Positions 42,650-51,808 of a stretch of DNA of 52,337 nt are shown one piece after another; the stretch's first letter is position 1, and the number at the start of each line of letters is the position of its first letter. The notes below the pieces were generated by a model. That model was not told where the DNA came from. It made no database searches and saw nothing but the letters and a program-made list of their open reading frames with translations. The position numbers and the translations under genes are program-made. Where the stretch lies: NCBI GenBank assembly GCA_021775875.1, contig JAJFHA010000006.1, positions 1-52,337 of the forward strand. Reading direction: 5' to 3'. This DNA comes from Hyphomicrobiales bacterium. Its GTDB lineage: Bacteria > Pseudomonadota > Alphaproteobacteria > Rhizobiales > NORP267.

Positions 42650-44310
42650 GCACGACTCCAGTGTTTTCAGGAATGATGCTTCCCTGGAATAGATATTCAA
42701 AGCGTATTTACCGGCCAGAAATTGGATGCAAAACCTTAAGTGTATTTGTCTCAATATATACGCTGGTCTTTCTGAATTTTACCTTTTGGCACAAGGGAAT
42801 GGAATATTATTCCGGGCATATTGTTGATTTTGTGATTTTAGGTGTCGGAATATTTCTATTATTAAATGCAGTCATACTTAGTTTTTCAGTCAAATATTGT
42901 ATAAAACCCATATTCATTCTGTTTATTTTGATATCTGCGGTTTCATCCTATTATCAAGACACATTCGGAATTTTGATTACGAATGAAATGATCCGGGATG
43001 CGGTTACAACGACTGTGAACGAAGCCCGCCATCTGATAACCGGGAAATTTGTTTTTCACGTTTTTGTTTTTGGTATTGTACCGAGCTTCCTGGTTGGCTG
43101 GATAAAGGTGAAACACCAGACAATCCTGACGAAAGTCGCCACCAACACCGCCTACATTTTGGCGTGCGTCGTTGTGATTTTGGGGACGGTTACCGTCAAT
43201 TACCCACTCAACGCGTCGGTATTTAGAAACCACCACGATTTTATTGGTAGCCTGAACCCTGTAGGACCAATTGCCAGCGCCATAAAGTATACCCGGATTA
43301 TTTTGTCCGAGCGAAATATTGTTGTGGCGCCGCTTGGCCTGGATGCGGAAAAAGGGCCCTTAGCAACTGCGGCCCCCAATCCGGTAATTACAATCCTCGT
43401 GGTTGGCGAGACCGCCAGGGCACAAAATTTCAGCCTGAATATCTATGATCGCGAGACCAACCCTGAACTCGCTCGGAGAAATGTCATCAGTTTTACGGAT
43501 GTGACCAGCTGTGGCACAGCAACGGCCGTATCAATGCCCTGCATGTTTTCATTGGATGGGCGCTCTGAACATTCAAGTTCCAGAGGCTTATCGAATGAGA
43601 ATTTGCTGGATGTCTTGGTTCACGCCGGTGTCAATGTTGTCTGGTGGGACAACAATACAGGAGACAAGGGCGTCGCTGCCAGGATTCCCAGCGAAAACCT
43701 CTCACGGGGTGATACTGTGCCATTCTGCCGCGACGGAGAATGCGACGATGGTATCCTTGTTGACCGGTTAAATCGCTATATTGGAGATCTCACGGAAGAT
43801 ACCGTTATTGTCATGCACCAGATTGGCAGTCACGGCCCTTCTTATTATTTGCGTTACCCACCTGAATTTGAAAAATTCACTCCGGCTTGCAGCACAGATC
43901 AGCTTGGCGACTGCACACAGGCTGAAATCATCAACGCGTATGACAATACAATATTGTATACCGACCATGTCTTGGCTCAGATTATTGATCTTCTGGAAGC
44001 TCAAGAGGACAATTTCGTTACCTCGATGATTTATATGTCGGATCATGGCGAGTCCCTCGGAGAGTTCGGGCTTTACCTCCATGGGGCACCGTACCTGATC
44101 GCCCCCGAAGTCCAGACAAGGGTTCCGTTTATCATGTGGCTCTCTCCGGAATTTGCCAGCACAATGCACATTGATTCCTCGTGCCTGCGGTCACGCCGCG
44201 AGTTGGAAGTCTCTCACGACAACCTGTTTCATTCGGTATTGGGTGGCATGAATATTCATACCGAAATATATCAACGTGATCTCGATATCTTTGCGTTATG
44301 CCAATCCTAA
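42646..44310 (+). CDS. eptA: Lipid A phosphoethanolamine transferase, EptA-like
   Basis: This 554-residue inner-membrane sulfatase-fold enzyme has about five N-terminal transmembrane helices (residues 25-185) and a periplasmic catalytic domain. Active-site elements are present: zinc-ligand Glu in VVGETARAQNFSL, nucleophile Thr in CGTATAVSMPCMFS, and the Asp/His pair in MSDHGESLGE. It transfers phosphoethanolamine from phosphatidylethanolamine to lipid A, lowering surface charge and giving tolerance to cationic peptides; MCR enzymes belong to the same family. It is followed by dgkA, which removes the diacylglycerol by-product. Confidence 0.9.
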   Translation: MSTTPVFSGMMLPWNRYSKRIYRPEIGCKTLSVFVSIYTLVFLNFTFWHKGMEYYSGHIVDFVILGVGIFLLLNAVILSFSVKYCIKPIFILFILISAVSSYYQDTFGILITNEMIRDAVTTTVNEARHLITGKFVFHVFVFGIVPSFLVGWIKVKHQTILTKVATNTAYILACVVVILGTVTVNYPLNASVFRNHHDFIGSLNPVGPIASAIKYTRIILSERNIVVAPLGLDAEKGPLATAAPNPVITILVVGETARAQNFSLNIYDRETNPELARRNVISFTDVTSCGTATAVSMPCMFSLDGRSEHSSSRGLSNENLLDVLVHAGVNVVWWDNNTGDKGVAARIPSENLSRGDTVPFCRDGECDDGILVDRLNRYIGDLTEDTVIVMHQIGSHGPSYYLRYPPEFEKFTPACSTDQLGDCTQAEIINAYDNTILYTDHVLAQIIDLLEAQEDNFVTSMIYMSDHGESLGEFGLYLHGAPYLIAPEVQTRVPFIMWLSPEFASTMHIDSSCLRSRRELEVSHDNLFHSVLGGMNIHTEIYQRDLDIFALCQS

Positions 44311-44324
44311 AATGGAGTTGATGA

Positions 44325-44753
44325 ATGGCCCAAAGTACGGAAATAAGTCAAAACTCATTGGGTAACGAAACTGGGTTTCGCCACCTGCTTGCAGCAGCAA
44401 GATATTCGTTCGGAGGATTCAAGCGGCTAATTCAGGAAGCAGCTTTCCGGCAGGAAATTGCCTATTTCGGAGTCATTTTGATCCTGTTTGCTTTTGCCGA
44501 CGCTTCAGCAATAAGCTATTTGGTAGCGACAATTTTGTTTCTGGTGTTGATAGCCGTTGAAGCTCTCAATACCAGCATCGAAAACATCGTTGACGAATTG
44601 TCCCCGGGAATTTCAGATTTTGGAAAACACACCAAGGATTTGGGTTCGTTCGCTGTTTTCTGCCTGCTAATTGCCAACGGTATTTTCGCCCTCTACGTGA
44701 TTTTTCAAAGTGAGCTACTCCCCAATGTTTGGACAGGATTAGTGATATTTTAG
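44325..44753 (+). CDS. dgkA: Diacylglycerol kinase DgkA
   Basis: This 142-residue integral membrane kinase has three transmembrane helices. The conserved catalytic segments are VEALNTSIENIVDELS and FGKHTKDLGSFAV, matching the DgkA signature. It phosphorylates diacylglycerol, here most likely that released by EptA, back to phosphatidic acid. The ATG at 44325 has GGAG 8 bases upstream and lies 14 bases after eptA, so they are co-transcribed. The eptA/mcr-dgkA pairing is known elsewhere. Confidence 0.92.
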   Translation: MAQSTEISQNSLGNETGFRHLLAAARYSFGGFKRLIQEAAFRQEIAYFGVILILFAFADASAISYLVATILFLVLIAVEALNTSIENIVDELSPGISDFGKHTKDLGSFAVFCLLIANGIFALYVIFQSELLPNVWTGLVIF

Positions 44754-44773
44754 ACAATGCCCGAAATTGGCGT

Positions 44774-44839
44774 TGCAAATTCACATTGCAGGAATTCAGA
44801 AAATTGTAGATTAAACCAAACCTTGCAATTTCAATTTGC
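44774..44839. promoter_or_regulatory. Two GCAA-N7-TTGC operators before the MarR gene
   Basis: TGCAA-N7-TTGCA (44774-44790) and TTGCAA-N7-TTGC (44823-44839) share the same dyad geometry, with centres about 50 bases apart, in the 162-base AT-rich region between dgkA and the MarR regulator. They are likely binding sites for the MarR dimer; inferred from symmetry and position. Confidence 0.55.
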
Positions 44840-44915
44840 CTACTTAAAATACCTTTGTTACAGAGTAATATAAAATAACCTGTAGCCATCCGGTTACTGG
44901 CAAAGGGGGATCGCA

Positions 44916-45554
44916 TTGCCTGACAGGTCAGCGCCAAAGCTAGAAATAGTTCGCCGGTCTGCCGCACCAACGGTAACGCGGAAAGAACTCCTCAAGGACG
45001 GTGACGATCTGGCTTTTCGCCATATGGTTCATGATTCATTGGCATTTGCTGCACGCCTACAAGCGATCCGGGATGGTTACGCCCGTCTGATCGGTATATC
45101 TGGGGTGCAATACACGATCCTGATTGCCGTCTATCATCTGCAATTTGATGAGAATGTCAGTGTGACCCGGGTTGCAGAACATTTGCATTTGTCCGGTGCT
45201 TTTATCACCAGCGAAATAAACAAACTGGTTCACACGGGGTTGCTCGAAAAATTTCAGGACCCCGATGATGGACGCCGATTAATTCTACGTACAACTCCTA
45301 AATCCCAAAGGCGCCTGTCCCGATTGGCGGAAGTCCAGAGCGAGGTGAACGATGAACATTTTGCCCCGCTTGCTACAGGCAATGCATTCGACACATTCAG
45401 GCATATAGTGGCCGATCTGGTTGGCAGTACCGATCGGGCGCTGGCCCTGTTGCATGGTTTGTCGCCACGGGCGATCGAGAAGGGTCTTGATAAAAACACA
45501 GACGATGCCGCTCTGGTAGATCAAAAGCAAAAAGAGGAAGGCGTTCGGAAATGA
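44916..45554 (+). CDS. MarR-family transcriptional regulator
   Basis: This 212-residue regulator has a central MarR winged helix (about residues 55-150: ISGVQYTILIAVYHL, VTRVAEHLHLSGAFITSEIN, and the wing DPDDGRRLILRTT) and a long C-terminal helical tail. It starts with TTG at 44916 behind AAAGGGGGAT. Its stop overlaps the next gene by ATGA, so it is co-transcribed with the HpaB-type hydroxylase and probably represses the catabolic operon until an aromatic ligand binds. Confidence 0.9.
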   Translation: MPDRSAPKLEIVRRSAAPTVTRKELLKDGDDLAFRHMVHDSLAFAARLQAIRDGYARLIGISGVQYTILIAVYHLQFDENVSVTRVAEHLHLSGAFITSEINKLVHTGLLEKFQDPDDGRRLILRTTPKSQRRLSRLAEVQSEVNDEHFAPLATGNAFDTFRHIVADLVGSTDRALALLHGLSPRAIEKGLDKNTDDAALVDQKQKEEGVRK

Positions 45555-47047
45555 CCCAGGCCATAAAAAACGCAGCAGAACATTTAGCGAGTCTCAAGGA
45601 TGATCGATCGGTTTATCTGGATGGCCAGCTGATTGATGATGTTACGACACATCACGCATTCAGAAATGCTGTTCATTCAGCGGCAGACCTATATGAATTT
45701 CAGGCGGACTCGAAAAATGCGGACCTGATGACATTTGAATCGCCAACCAACGGGCGAAGGGTCAATAGGGCATGGCAAATGCCGACCAGCTATCGTGAAT
45801 TGGTAAAACGCCGCGAAGCGCTTGTAGCCTGGTCTGAACAGCATGGCGGGTTTATGGGCCGCTCGCCCGACCATCTGGCATCCGCTGTCACCGGCCAGCT
45901 CATGGGCCTGGAGATGTTCAAAGCGCATGATGAAAAACGCGCCCAGGCCTATTGGGATTACTACGTCTATGCCCGCGACAATGATTTGTTCCTGACCTAC
46001 GTCATCATCAATCCTCAGGTCGACCGCGGTAAAGCGGCAAGTGAGCTGTCCGAAGATCCCATGATGAAAATCGTCGATGAGGATGGTGAGGGGGTGACCG
46101 TGCGAGGTGCCAAGATGCTTGGTACCAGCTCGATTATGGCAAACGAGATATTTGTAGCTCATTTGCAACCTTTAAAGCCGGACGAGGAAGATTATGCGAT
46201 TTCCTTTGCCGTTCCCATGGGGATCAAGGGCTTGAAAGTGTTGTCGCGCAAATCCTATGAACAATATGCCGGGGCGGAATTCGATAACCCGCTCGCTTCA
46301 CGTTACGATGAGAACGATGCCCTCATATATTTTGACGACGTAAAAGTGCCATGGGACAGGGTTTTCGTTCACCGGGATCCCGATATGTGCCGCCGACAGT
46401 TTCATGAAACGCCTGGCCACATTTATCAGAACTACCAGGCGCAGATCCGGCTTTCTGTAAAGCTGAAATTCATGGTCGGGTTGGCACGGGAAATTTGTGC
46501 AACCATTGGTACCGACAAGATGCCGCCTGTCGCTGAACAATTGGGCAAGCTTGCAGCTGAAGCAGCAGCGGTCGAGAATATGCTGTTCGGCATGGAAGCA
46601 AAAGGCGCCATGCAGGGCGACTATTTTGTTCCCGATCGGCACGCCGTCTATGCTGCCCAATCGATCACCCAGGCGCTTTATCCTCGCATGGTAACCGCGA
46701 TCCGGGAGCTGGCAGGCGGAGCATTGATCATGCTGCCCTCGTCTGTTGCTGATTTCAGTGACGCGGATATCTCAAACATTATCTCCAGCGTACAGGTTTC
46801 AGCAGATGGTCGGGATCCGATTGAGCGCGTGAAGCTGATGAAACTCGCCTGGGACGCCATCGGGTCGGAATTCGCGAGCAGGCATACTCAGTACGAGATG
46901 TTTTATGCCGGCGCCCAATTCGTCACACGCGGTCACAGTTTCAGAACCTATGACTGGGCAAAGGCTTCATCCCTTGTTTCAACGATAACGGATCGATATG
47001 CGCTCGATGGCAAATTGAAACAATCTTCAAACGCGGCTGCGGAGTAA
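45551..47047 (+). CDS. HpaB/PvcC-type FADH2-dependent hydroxylase
   Basis: This 498-residue flavin-dependent monooxygenase belongs to the 4-hydroxyphenylacetate 3-hydroxylase family. It has the N-terminal HpaB_N pattern (FESPTNGRRVNRAWQMPTSY), the flavin-contacting central part (TSSIMANEIFVAH, VPWDRVFVHRDPDMCR) and a C-terminal helical domain (ELAGGALIMLPSS). Such enzymes need reduced flavin from a separate reductase, not seen here. Family members hydroxylate phenols or open pyridine-type rings. Its neighbours, a DUF1185 protein and an enamidase-like hydrolase, favour an N-heterocyclic substrate; this is inference. Confidence 0.85.
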   Translation: MTQAIKNAAEHLASLKDDRSVYLDGQLIDDVTTHHAFRNAVHSAADLYEFQADSKNADLMTFESPTNGRRVNRAWQMPTSYRELVKRREALVAWSEQHGGFMGRSPDHLASAVTGQLMGLEMFKAHDEKRAQAYWDYYVYARDNDLFLTYVIINPQVDRGKAASELSEDPMMKIVDEDGEGVTVRGAKMLGTSSIMANEIFVAHLQPLKPDEEDYAISFAVPMGIKGLKVLSRKSYEQYAGAEFDNPLASRYDENDALIYFDDVKVPWDRVFVHRDPDMCRRQFHETPGHIYQNYQAQIRLSVKLKFMVGLAREICATIGTDKMPPVAEQLGKLAAEAAAVENMLFGMEAKGAMQGDYFVPDRHAVYAAQSITQALYPRMVTAIRELAGGALIMLPSSVADFSDADISNIISSVQVSADGRDPIERVKLMKLAWDAIGSEFASRHTQYEMFYAGAQFVTRGHSFRTYDWAKASSLVSTITDRYALDGKLKQSSNAAAE

Positions 47048-47053
47048 TAAAAT

Positions 47054-47644
47054 ATGAAAATTGGAGATTTGGAGGTGCGCAGGCTCGATACCTTTGTCCA
47101 GGATACATTCAGCGAAGCGTGCCAGGATGCAGACCCTCCATTGCGAAAGGTAGCAGTGGCGGCAATTGTGAAAAACCGTTTTGTCGGCAAGCCGTTTGAA
47201 CCGGACTTGACCGCACATATCGATGCGAGCCTTGAATTGGGGACCCGGATAGCCGAAATGGCGAAAACTGCGATGGCACCTTATGGCGTGGAGAGTTTCG
47301 GCAAGGCTGCGATCGCCGGGACAGATGGCGAGCAGGAACACGGGATCGCTTTTCTGACCACTGTCTATGGAAACGCGCTTCGGGATGTATTGGGGGAAGG
47401 CAAAGCCTGGATATCTTCCATGACAAAGCGGGCAACGCCAGGTTCAACAATTGATATTCCCATGAACCACCTCAATGCGCTTTATGTCCGGTCCCATTAT
47501 GATGGGATGACGCTGACTCTGCATGATGCCCCTTTGTCTGATGAAATCGTCATTATCTGCTGTTTTGCTAATCGTGGGCGGTTGAATAACCGGGTCGGCG
47601 GACCTGAAGCAGACAATATTATCGGCGAGGACGGCTTGCGGTGA
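47054..47644 (+). CDS. DUF1185 ('amino acid synthesis') family protein
   Basis: This 196-residue protein of the DUF1185 family (Bacillus chorismate mutase-like fold in solved members) has conserved stretches KVAVAAIVKNRFVGKPFEP, APYGVESFGKAAIAG, EQEHGIAFL and GGPEADNI. The function is unproven; members cluster with catabolic amidohydrolases and monooxygenases. It starts 6 bases after the hydroxylase gene and ends 22 bases before the enamidase-like gene, all in one operon. Confidence 0.85.
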   Translation: MKIGDLEVRRLDTFVQDTFSEACQDADPPLRKVAVAAIVKNRFVGKPFEPDLTAHIDASLELGTRIAEMAKTAMAPYGVESFGKAAIAGTDGEQEHGIAFLTTVYGNALRDVLGEGKAWISSMTKRATPGSTIDIPMNHLNALYVRSHYDGMTLTLHDAPLSDEIVIICCFANRGRLNNRVGGPEADNIIGEDGLR

Positions 47645-47666
47645 AGGTTGCATAAAGGAGACAGCC

Positions 47667-48851
47667 ATGAAGACGGCAATTGTAAATATCGGGACGATTG
47701 TATCGGGAGACTGGCGTGAGCCCCTTTTGCCGGGCGATGCGATTGCCATGGCTGACGGGCGAATTACCTCTGTGGGGTCTGTGCCCGATGCCGAGATAAA
47801 AGCGGCTGAAGTGGTAATCGATGCAGGTGGCGCAACAGTTTGTCCGGGCCTGATCGACTCCCAGGTCCATATTACCTTTGGCGATTATACACCCCGCCAG
47901 AAGGTCGTTGGCTATTTGGAAAGTTATCTCCACGGTGGCACCACGACTTCCATTTCGGCTTCCGAAGTCCATGTGCCCGGACGCCCGTCCGATGTCGACG
48001 GTGTGAAGGCCCTGGCCGTTGCCGCCCATAAGTGCTTCCTCGATTACAGACCAGGCGGGATGCAGGTGCATGCCGGTTCAATCATCATCGAACCGGGCTT
48101 GACCGAGGCCGATTTTGCCGAGGTGCGGTCTAAGGGCGTTTGGCTTGCAAAAGCCGGTTTTGGGGCTTTCGCCGATGCTTACGATTATGTGCCCTATGTC
48201 AAAATGGCCAGGGATGCGGGGCTGCTGGTAACAGTTCACACCGGCGGTGCCTCGATCCCGGATTCGACAGCGATTACCGGCGACATGGTTTTGAAAATGA
48301 ACCCCCATGTATCGTTCCATGTGAATGGCGGGCCGGTGGCAATTGCGGATGAAGATTTCTCGCGCCTGATCAAGGAAAGCGAAATCGCGCTTCAGGTCTG
48401 CACCGCTGGCAATTTGCGTACGACACTGTTATGCGCGGAATTGTGTGTAGAGCATGACGCTTTCGACCGGTTCATTATCGCGACCGACACGCCGACTGGC
48501 AGCGGCATCATGCCGCTTGGTATGGTCTACACGATTTCGCATCTGGCGAGCCTTGGTGGCCATGACCCGGAAATATGCATCGCCGCTGCGTCCGGGTCCA
48601 ATGCTGCGGTTTACGGGCTTGAATCTGGTTACCTGAAGCCCGGCAAGTTGGCTGACATGATGATCATCGATGCGCCGCTCGGAGGAACCCAATCGACAGC
48701 GCTGGATGCCTTGAAAAATGGCGACCCCTTTGCCATTGCATCTGTCATCACCGACGGGGTTCCGCGATTTGTCGGCCGCAGCCGCAATACGCCGCCAACG
48801 ACCCGCAAGGTCCAGGTCGCAGAAAACCGCTTGCCGCGTGAATTCGGTTAA
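47667..48851 (+). CDS. Amidohydrolase, enamidase-like
   Basis: This 394-residue amidohydrolase-superfamily TIM barrel resembles enamidase of nicotinate fermentation, which hydrolyses a cyclic enamide to an aldehyde and ammonia. Features are VHITFGDYTPRQKVVGYLES, VTVHTGGASIPDST, SFHVNGGP, IATDTPTGSGIMPLGM and a GYLKPGKLADMMIIDAPLG tail. The first metal-binding motif reads SQVH, so the usual HxH has lost its first His, and a Lys lies in WLAKAGFG, where a bridging ligand would be expected. AAAGGAGA precedes the ATG. It probably hydrolyses the product of ring oxidation by the upstream hydroxylase. Confidence 0.85.
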   Translation: MKTAIVNIGTIVSGDWREPLLPGDAIAMADGRITSVGSVPDAEIKAAEVVIDAGGATVCPGLIDSQVHITFGDYTPRQKVVGYLESYLHGGTTTSISASEVHVPGRPSDVDGVKALAVAAHKCFLDYRPGGMQVHAGSIIIEPGLTEADFAEVRSKGVWLAKAGFGAFADAYDYVPYVKMARDAGLLVTVHTGGASIPDSTAITGDMVLKMNPHVSFHVNGGPVAIADEDFSRLIKESEIALQVCTAGNLRTTLLCAELCVEHDAFDRFIIATDTPTGSGIMPLGMVYTISHLASLGGHDPEICIAAASGSNAAVYGLESGYLKPGKLADMMIIDAPLGGTQSTALDALKNGDPFAIASVITDGVPRFVGRSRNTPPTTRKVQVAENRLPREFG

Positions 48852-49096
48852 TTCTAACAAATTCTTTTTTTCAACTTGCTCAAGCGAGAAGGCATCTGGC
48901 GCGAAACCTACAAGAACAGGGATGGGGCAAGGCAGGATGTGTTCGACTAAACTGGAATGTTTTACAATCCAAAACACCAACGCGCTAACAATGACATGCT
49001 GGCGCCAGTCGAGTTTGAATGACGGAAAAATCTGAATCCGCTAGGTGTCTAGAAAACGCGGGCACATCAGATGGACTTATTTGGGAGAGTGCATTT

Positions 49097-50068
49097 ATGT
49101 GGGATGAGCTGAAACATAAATTGTCGAATGTAGCTGCAAATGGGGTGGAGCTGCGTGCATGCGTTACCGGGGATGGTCCACTTGTCATTCTCATTCACGG
49201 TTGGCCAGAGGGCTGGTATAGTTGGCGTCATCAGATTGAACCGCTGGCTCTGCAGGGTTTCAAAGTCGTTGCCTTGGATGTAAGGGGCTATGGCCTATCC
49301 GGATGGCCGAACGATATCGACTTTTATTCAATGCGCAATATGGTGGGCGACATTGTTGCAGTGATAGATACATTCAATGCAGCTCAAGCGATTGTCATCG
49401 GACATGACTGGGGCGCGTATATAGCGTGGTATAGCGCACTTCTGGCTCCAGATCGGATTGCCGCAGTTGCCGGGTTGAGTGTGCCATTTACCGGACGTGC
49501 TCCAATGCCACCACTGGACTTGTGGAGGTCAATCTACCGGGACAAATTTTTCTACCAATTGTCGTTTCTGGAACCCGGCCGTGCTGAATCTGATTTCTCA
49601 AAAGATATACGAGGCGCGTTGGCAAAAATCTATGGTGCCTGGCGCGGAGGTAGCAAGGGTGTCAGTCTCATGGCCGAAGCCTCTCAGGATGCTTCGCTGC
49701 TGGATCTGATGGATGATGTGGACACGCTCCCCGATTGGTTACCAGAGGAAGACCTCGACTACATGGCGGCGCAGTTTGCGGTGAGTGGGTTTCACGGCGG
49801 ATTTAATCGCTACCGTGTGCAAAATAAGGATTGGTCGGATTTGGAGGAGATCCAAGGCAAAACAATTGATCAACCTAGTTTTTTCGTGGTGGGTAAAGGA
49901 GACCCGGTACTCGCGATGGTTCCTGGGGTCGATATGATTGAGGTCCAGAAGCGCTACCTAACTGATTGTCGGGGTGTCCACATCATAGATGGCGCAGGGC
50001 ACTGGGTGCAGCAACAAAAGCCGACAGAGGTTTCCCAATTGCTGGCCCAATTTTGTCAGGAAATCTGA
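49097..50068 (+). CDS. Alpha/beta hydrolase, epoxide hydrolase-like
   Basis: This 323-residue alpha/beta hydrolase has an oxyanion motif HGWPEGWYSWRHQ, nucleophile Asp in VIGHDWGAYIAW, a second acidic residue in VVGKGDPVLAM and catalytic His in DGAGHWVQQ. The HGWP and Asp nucleophile place it with epoxide hydrolases and haloalkane dehalogenases. The ATG at 49097 has GGGAGAG 6 bases before it; the frame continues up to 49019 without support. 48852-49096 contains no gene. It may be the next step after the enamidase-like enzyme, but it has its own leader. Confidence 0.87.
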   Translation: MWDELKHKLSNVAANGVELRACVTGDGPLVILIHGWPEGWYSWRHQIEPLALQGFKVVALDVRGYGLSGWPNDIDFYSMRNMVGDIVAVIDTFNAAQAIVIGHDWGAYIAWYSALLAPDRIAAVAGLSVPFTGRAPMPPLDLWRSIYRDKFFYQLSFLEPGRAESDFSKDIRGALAKIYGAWRGGSKGVSLMAEASQDASLLDLMDDVDTLPDWLPEEDLDYMAAQFAVSGFHGGFNRYRVQNKDWSDLEEIQGKTIDQPSFFVVGKGDPVLAMVPGVDMIEVQKRYLTDCRGVHIIDGAGHWVQQQKPTEVSQLLAQFCQEI

Positions 50069-50236
50069 TAGCCGTAATATCAATTGCTTTCTAATTATTC
50101 CTCTTACAATTTTTCGACCCGAAAATATGTTGTTGGGGATTTATCATCCAGAGAAACTGTGAAAACTTTAGGGTCAACTCATGTCAATTTCTCCTGACAT
50201 TGCTGTCTGGGGGCTTTGGATCGCAGGAGGTGCTCT

Positions 50237-51808
50237 ATGACTGCTCCAAAACATATCGCGCTGATAGGTTGCGGGTTTACTGGAACCAGTGCTTTCTTTC
50301 AGTTAGTGGATGAATATCCGGTTGAAGAGATCACTATTTTTGAGGCCACAGGTGATTTTGGCCCCGGCTATCCGTATCGATTGAATGAGTGCCCGGATTA
50401 TCTGATTAACAATACCACCGACACGTTGTGTCTGGTTCCGTCGAACCGGCGGGCCTTTTTGCAATGGTTGCAAGGACGCCCCGACCTGGCTCCAGAACTC
50501 AATGAAAAGGGGCATTTGCCACGCGCTGTCTTTGGACATTTTCTGAAGGACGTGTTCGCCAGCACCTGCACCAGCGCCGCCGTAAAAGGGATCAAAGTCA
50601 ACTTAATCCCCAATGAAGTGACTGGCATGCGAGAGGATGAGGATGGGAAGGTAGTCATTTCCTGGAAAGACGCAGAAACTCAATCGGACGCCGCCATTTT
50701 AACAACCGGTCGTTGCCAGGATATAAATCCTTTTCCGGTCCCTCCCAGGGGAGGTGCAAGTTACATTGCAAACCATATTCTAAGCACTGAATTCGATGAT
50801 ATTTCTCTGGATGCGGAAGTTCACATCATTGGTGCCTCGCTGAGCGCCTATGATGTGCTCAATCGGTTATTTTCGCCAGATACCGGTTGTTCCTTTATAC
50901 GGGACGCCAATGGAACGTTGGTTTTTGTTCCTGGTCCGAACCAACGTTACGCCGTGTTGTGTTCTCGCAGTGGTCGCTTGAAAAGGATGCAAAGCCAGCA
51001 CAGTCACGTGCTGAAACGATCCGCGTTTACGCCCGAGCGCATTCACGCGCTGGCCCAGGCGGGTACACTTGACCTGGCCTCTCTGCAATCTCTTATCTTG
51101 TCGGATTCTGCGGCAAATGGCGTCGATCTTGATATTTCTGAATTGGTCGATCCTTATTCGGATTGCTCTACCGCAACGCAGGTGAACGATCAGGCCAAGC
51201 GGCTTTTAGAGCGCGCAATCCAGAATGCATCAGACCCGATGCGAAGCAATTTCCTTGTTGATTTTTTTGGTGATGCGCAAGCTGATCTGTGGGATCTGTT
51301 TGCCGAGCATATTTTATCAGTTGAAGATGAAAAACTTTATCGAGCCGAACTTGAAACAGCTGTTTTGTGCTATGCCGCTCCTTGTCCGGTTCCGACTGCG
51401 GAAAAGCTTCTCGCTCTAATTCAAGCTGGTCGCTTGAGGATCGTTAAAGGCACACGGAACGTTCAGTTGAACGAAGATGGAGACTATTCCATTGCCCACG
51501 ATTTTGGCACTGAAACTTCCAAAATTCTGGTGAACACAATTGGCTCAGTGAACCGCGTTGTGGACGATCCCGCACAAGATGCGCTAACGCGTAATCTTGC
51601 AAGCCAGGGGCTTTTGTCACCTTATCGGCGCGACGACTCCGAGATGCTTGGTGCTGATGTAGATATGTCATCATTTCGGGCAAGAAACGCACGAAACATC
51701 TATGTCGCAAACATGATGCTTTGGGGCCCCGGATTTTTCACCAGTTCCGCGTTCATGATGGCAAGCATTGTGCAAAGGTTACTTGCATCACTGTATGATA
51801 GCCAATGA
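50237..51808 (+). CDS. FAD/NAD(P)-binding protein (NAD_binding_9 type)
   Basis: This 523-residue flavoprotein has a Rossmann motif ALIGCGFTGTSAFFQL at residues 8-22, a PYRLNECPDYLINN region and an IIGASLSAYDVLNRL second dinucleotide motif. The family is loosely annotated as FAD-dependent urate hydroxylase or lysine N6-hydroxylase-like; the substrate is unknown. The ATG at 50237 is preceded by a perfect AGGAGG at six bases. The 168-base gap from the hydrolase gene may hold a promoter. It could supply or use reducing power for the upstream pathway. Confidence 0.8.
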   Translation: MTAPKHIALIGCGFTGTSAFFQLVDEYPVEEITIFEATGDFGPGYPYRLNECPDYLINNTTDTLCLVPSNRRAFLQWLQGRPDLAPELNEKGHLPRAVFGHFLKDVFASTCTSAAVKGIKVNLIPNEVTGMREDEDGKVVISWKDAETQSDAAILTTGRCQDINPFPVPPRGGASYIANHILSTEFDDISLDAEVHIIGASLSAYDVLNRLFSPDTGCSFIRDANGTLVFVPGPNQRYAVLCSRSGRLKRMQSQHSHVLKRSAFTPERIHALAQAGTLDLASLQSLILSDSAANGVDLDISELVDPYSDCSTATQVNDQAKRLLERAIQNASDPMRSNFLVDFFGDAQADLWDLFAEHILSVEDEKLYRAELETAVLCYAAPCPVPTAEKLLALIQAGRLRIVKGTRNVQLNEDGDYSIAHDFGTETSKILVNTIGSVNRVVDDPAQDALTRNLASQGLLSPYRRDDSEMLGADVDMSSFRARNARNIYVANMMLWGPGFFTSSAFMMASIVQRLLASLYDSQ

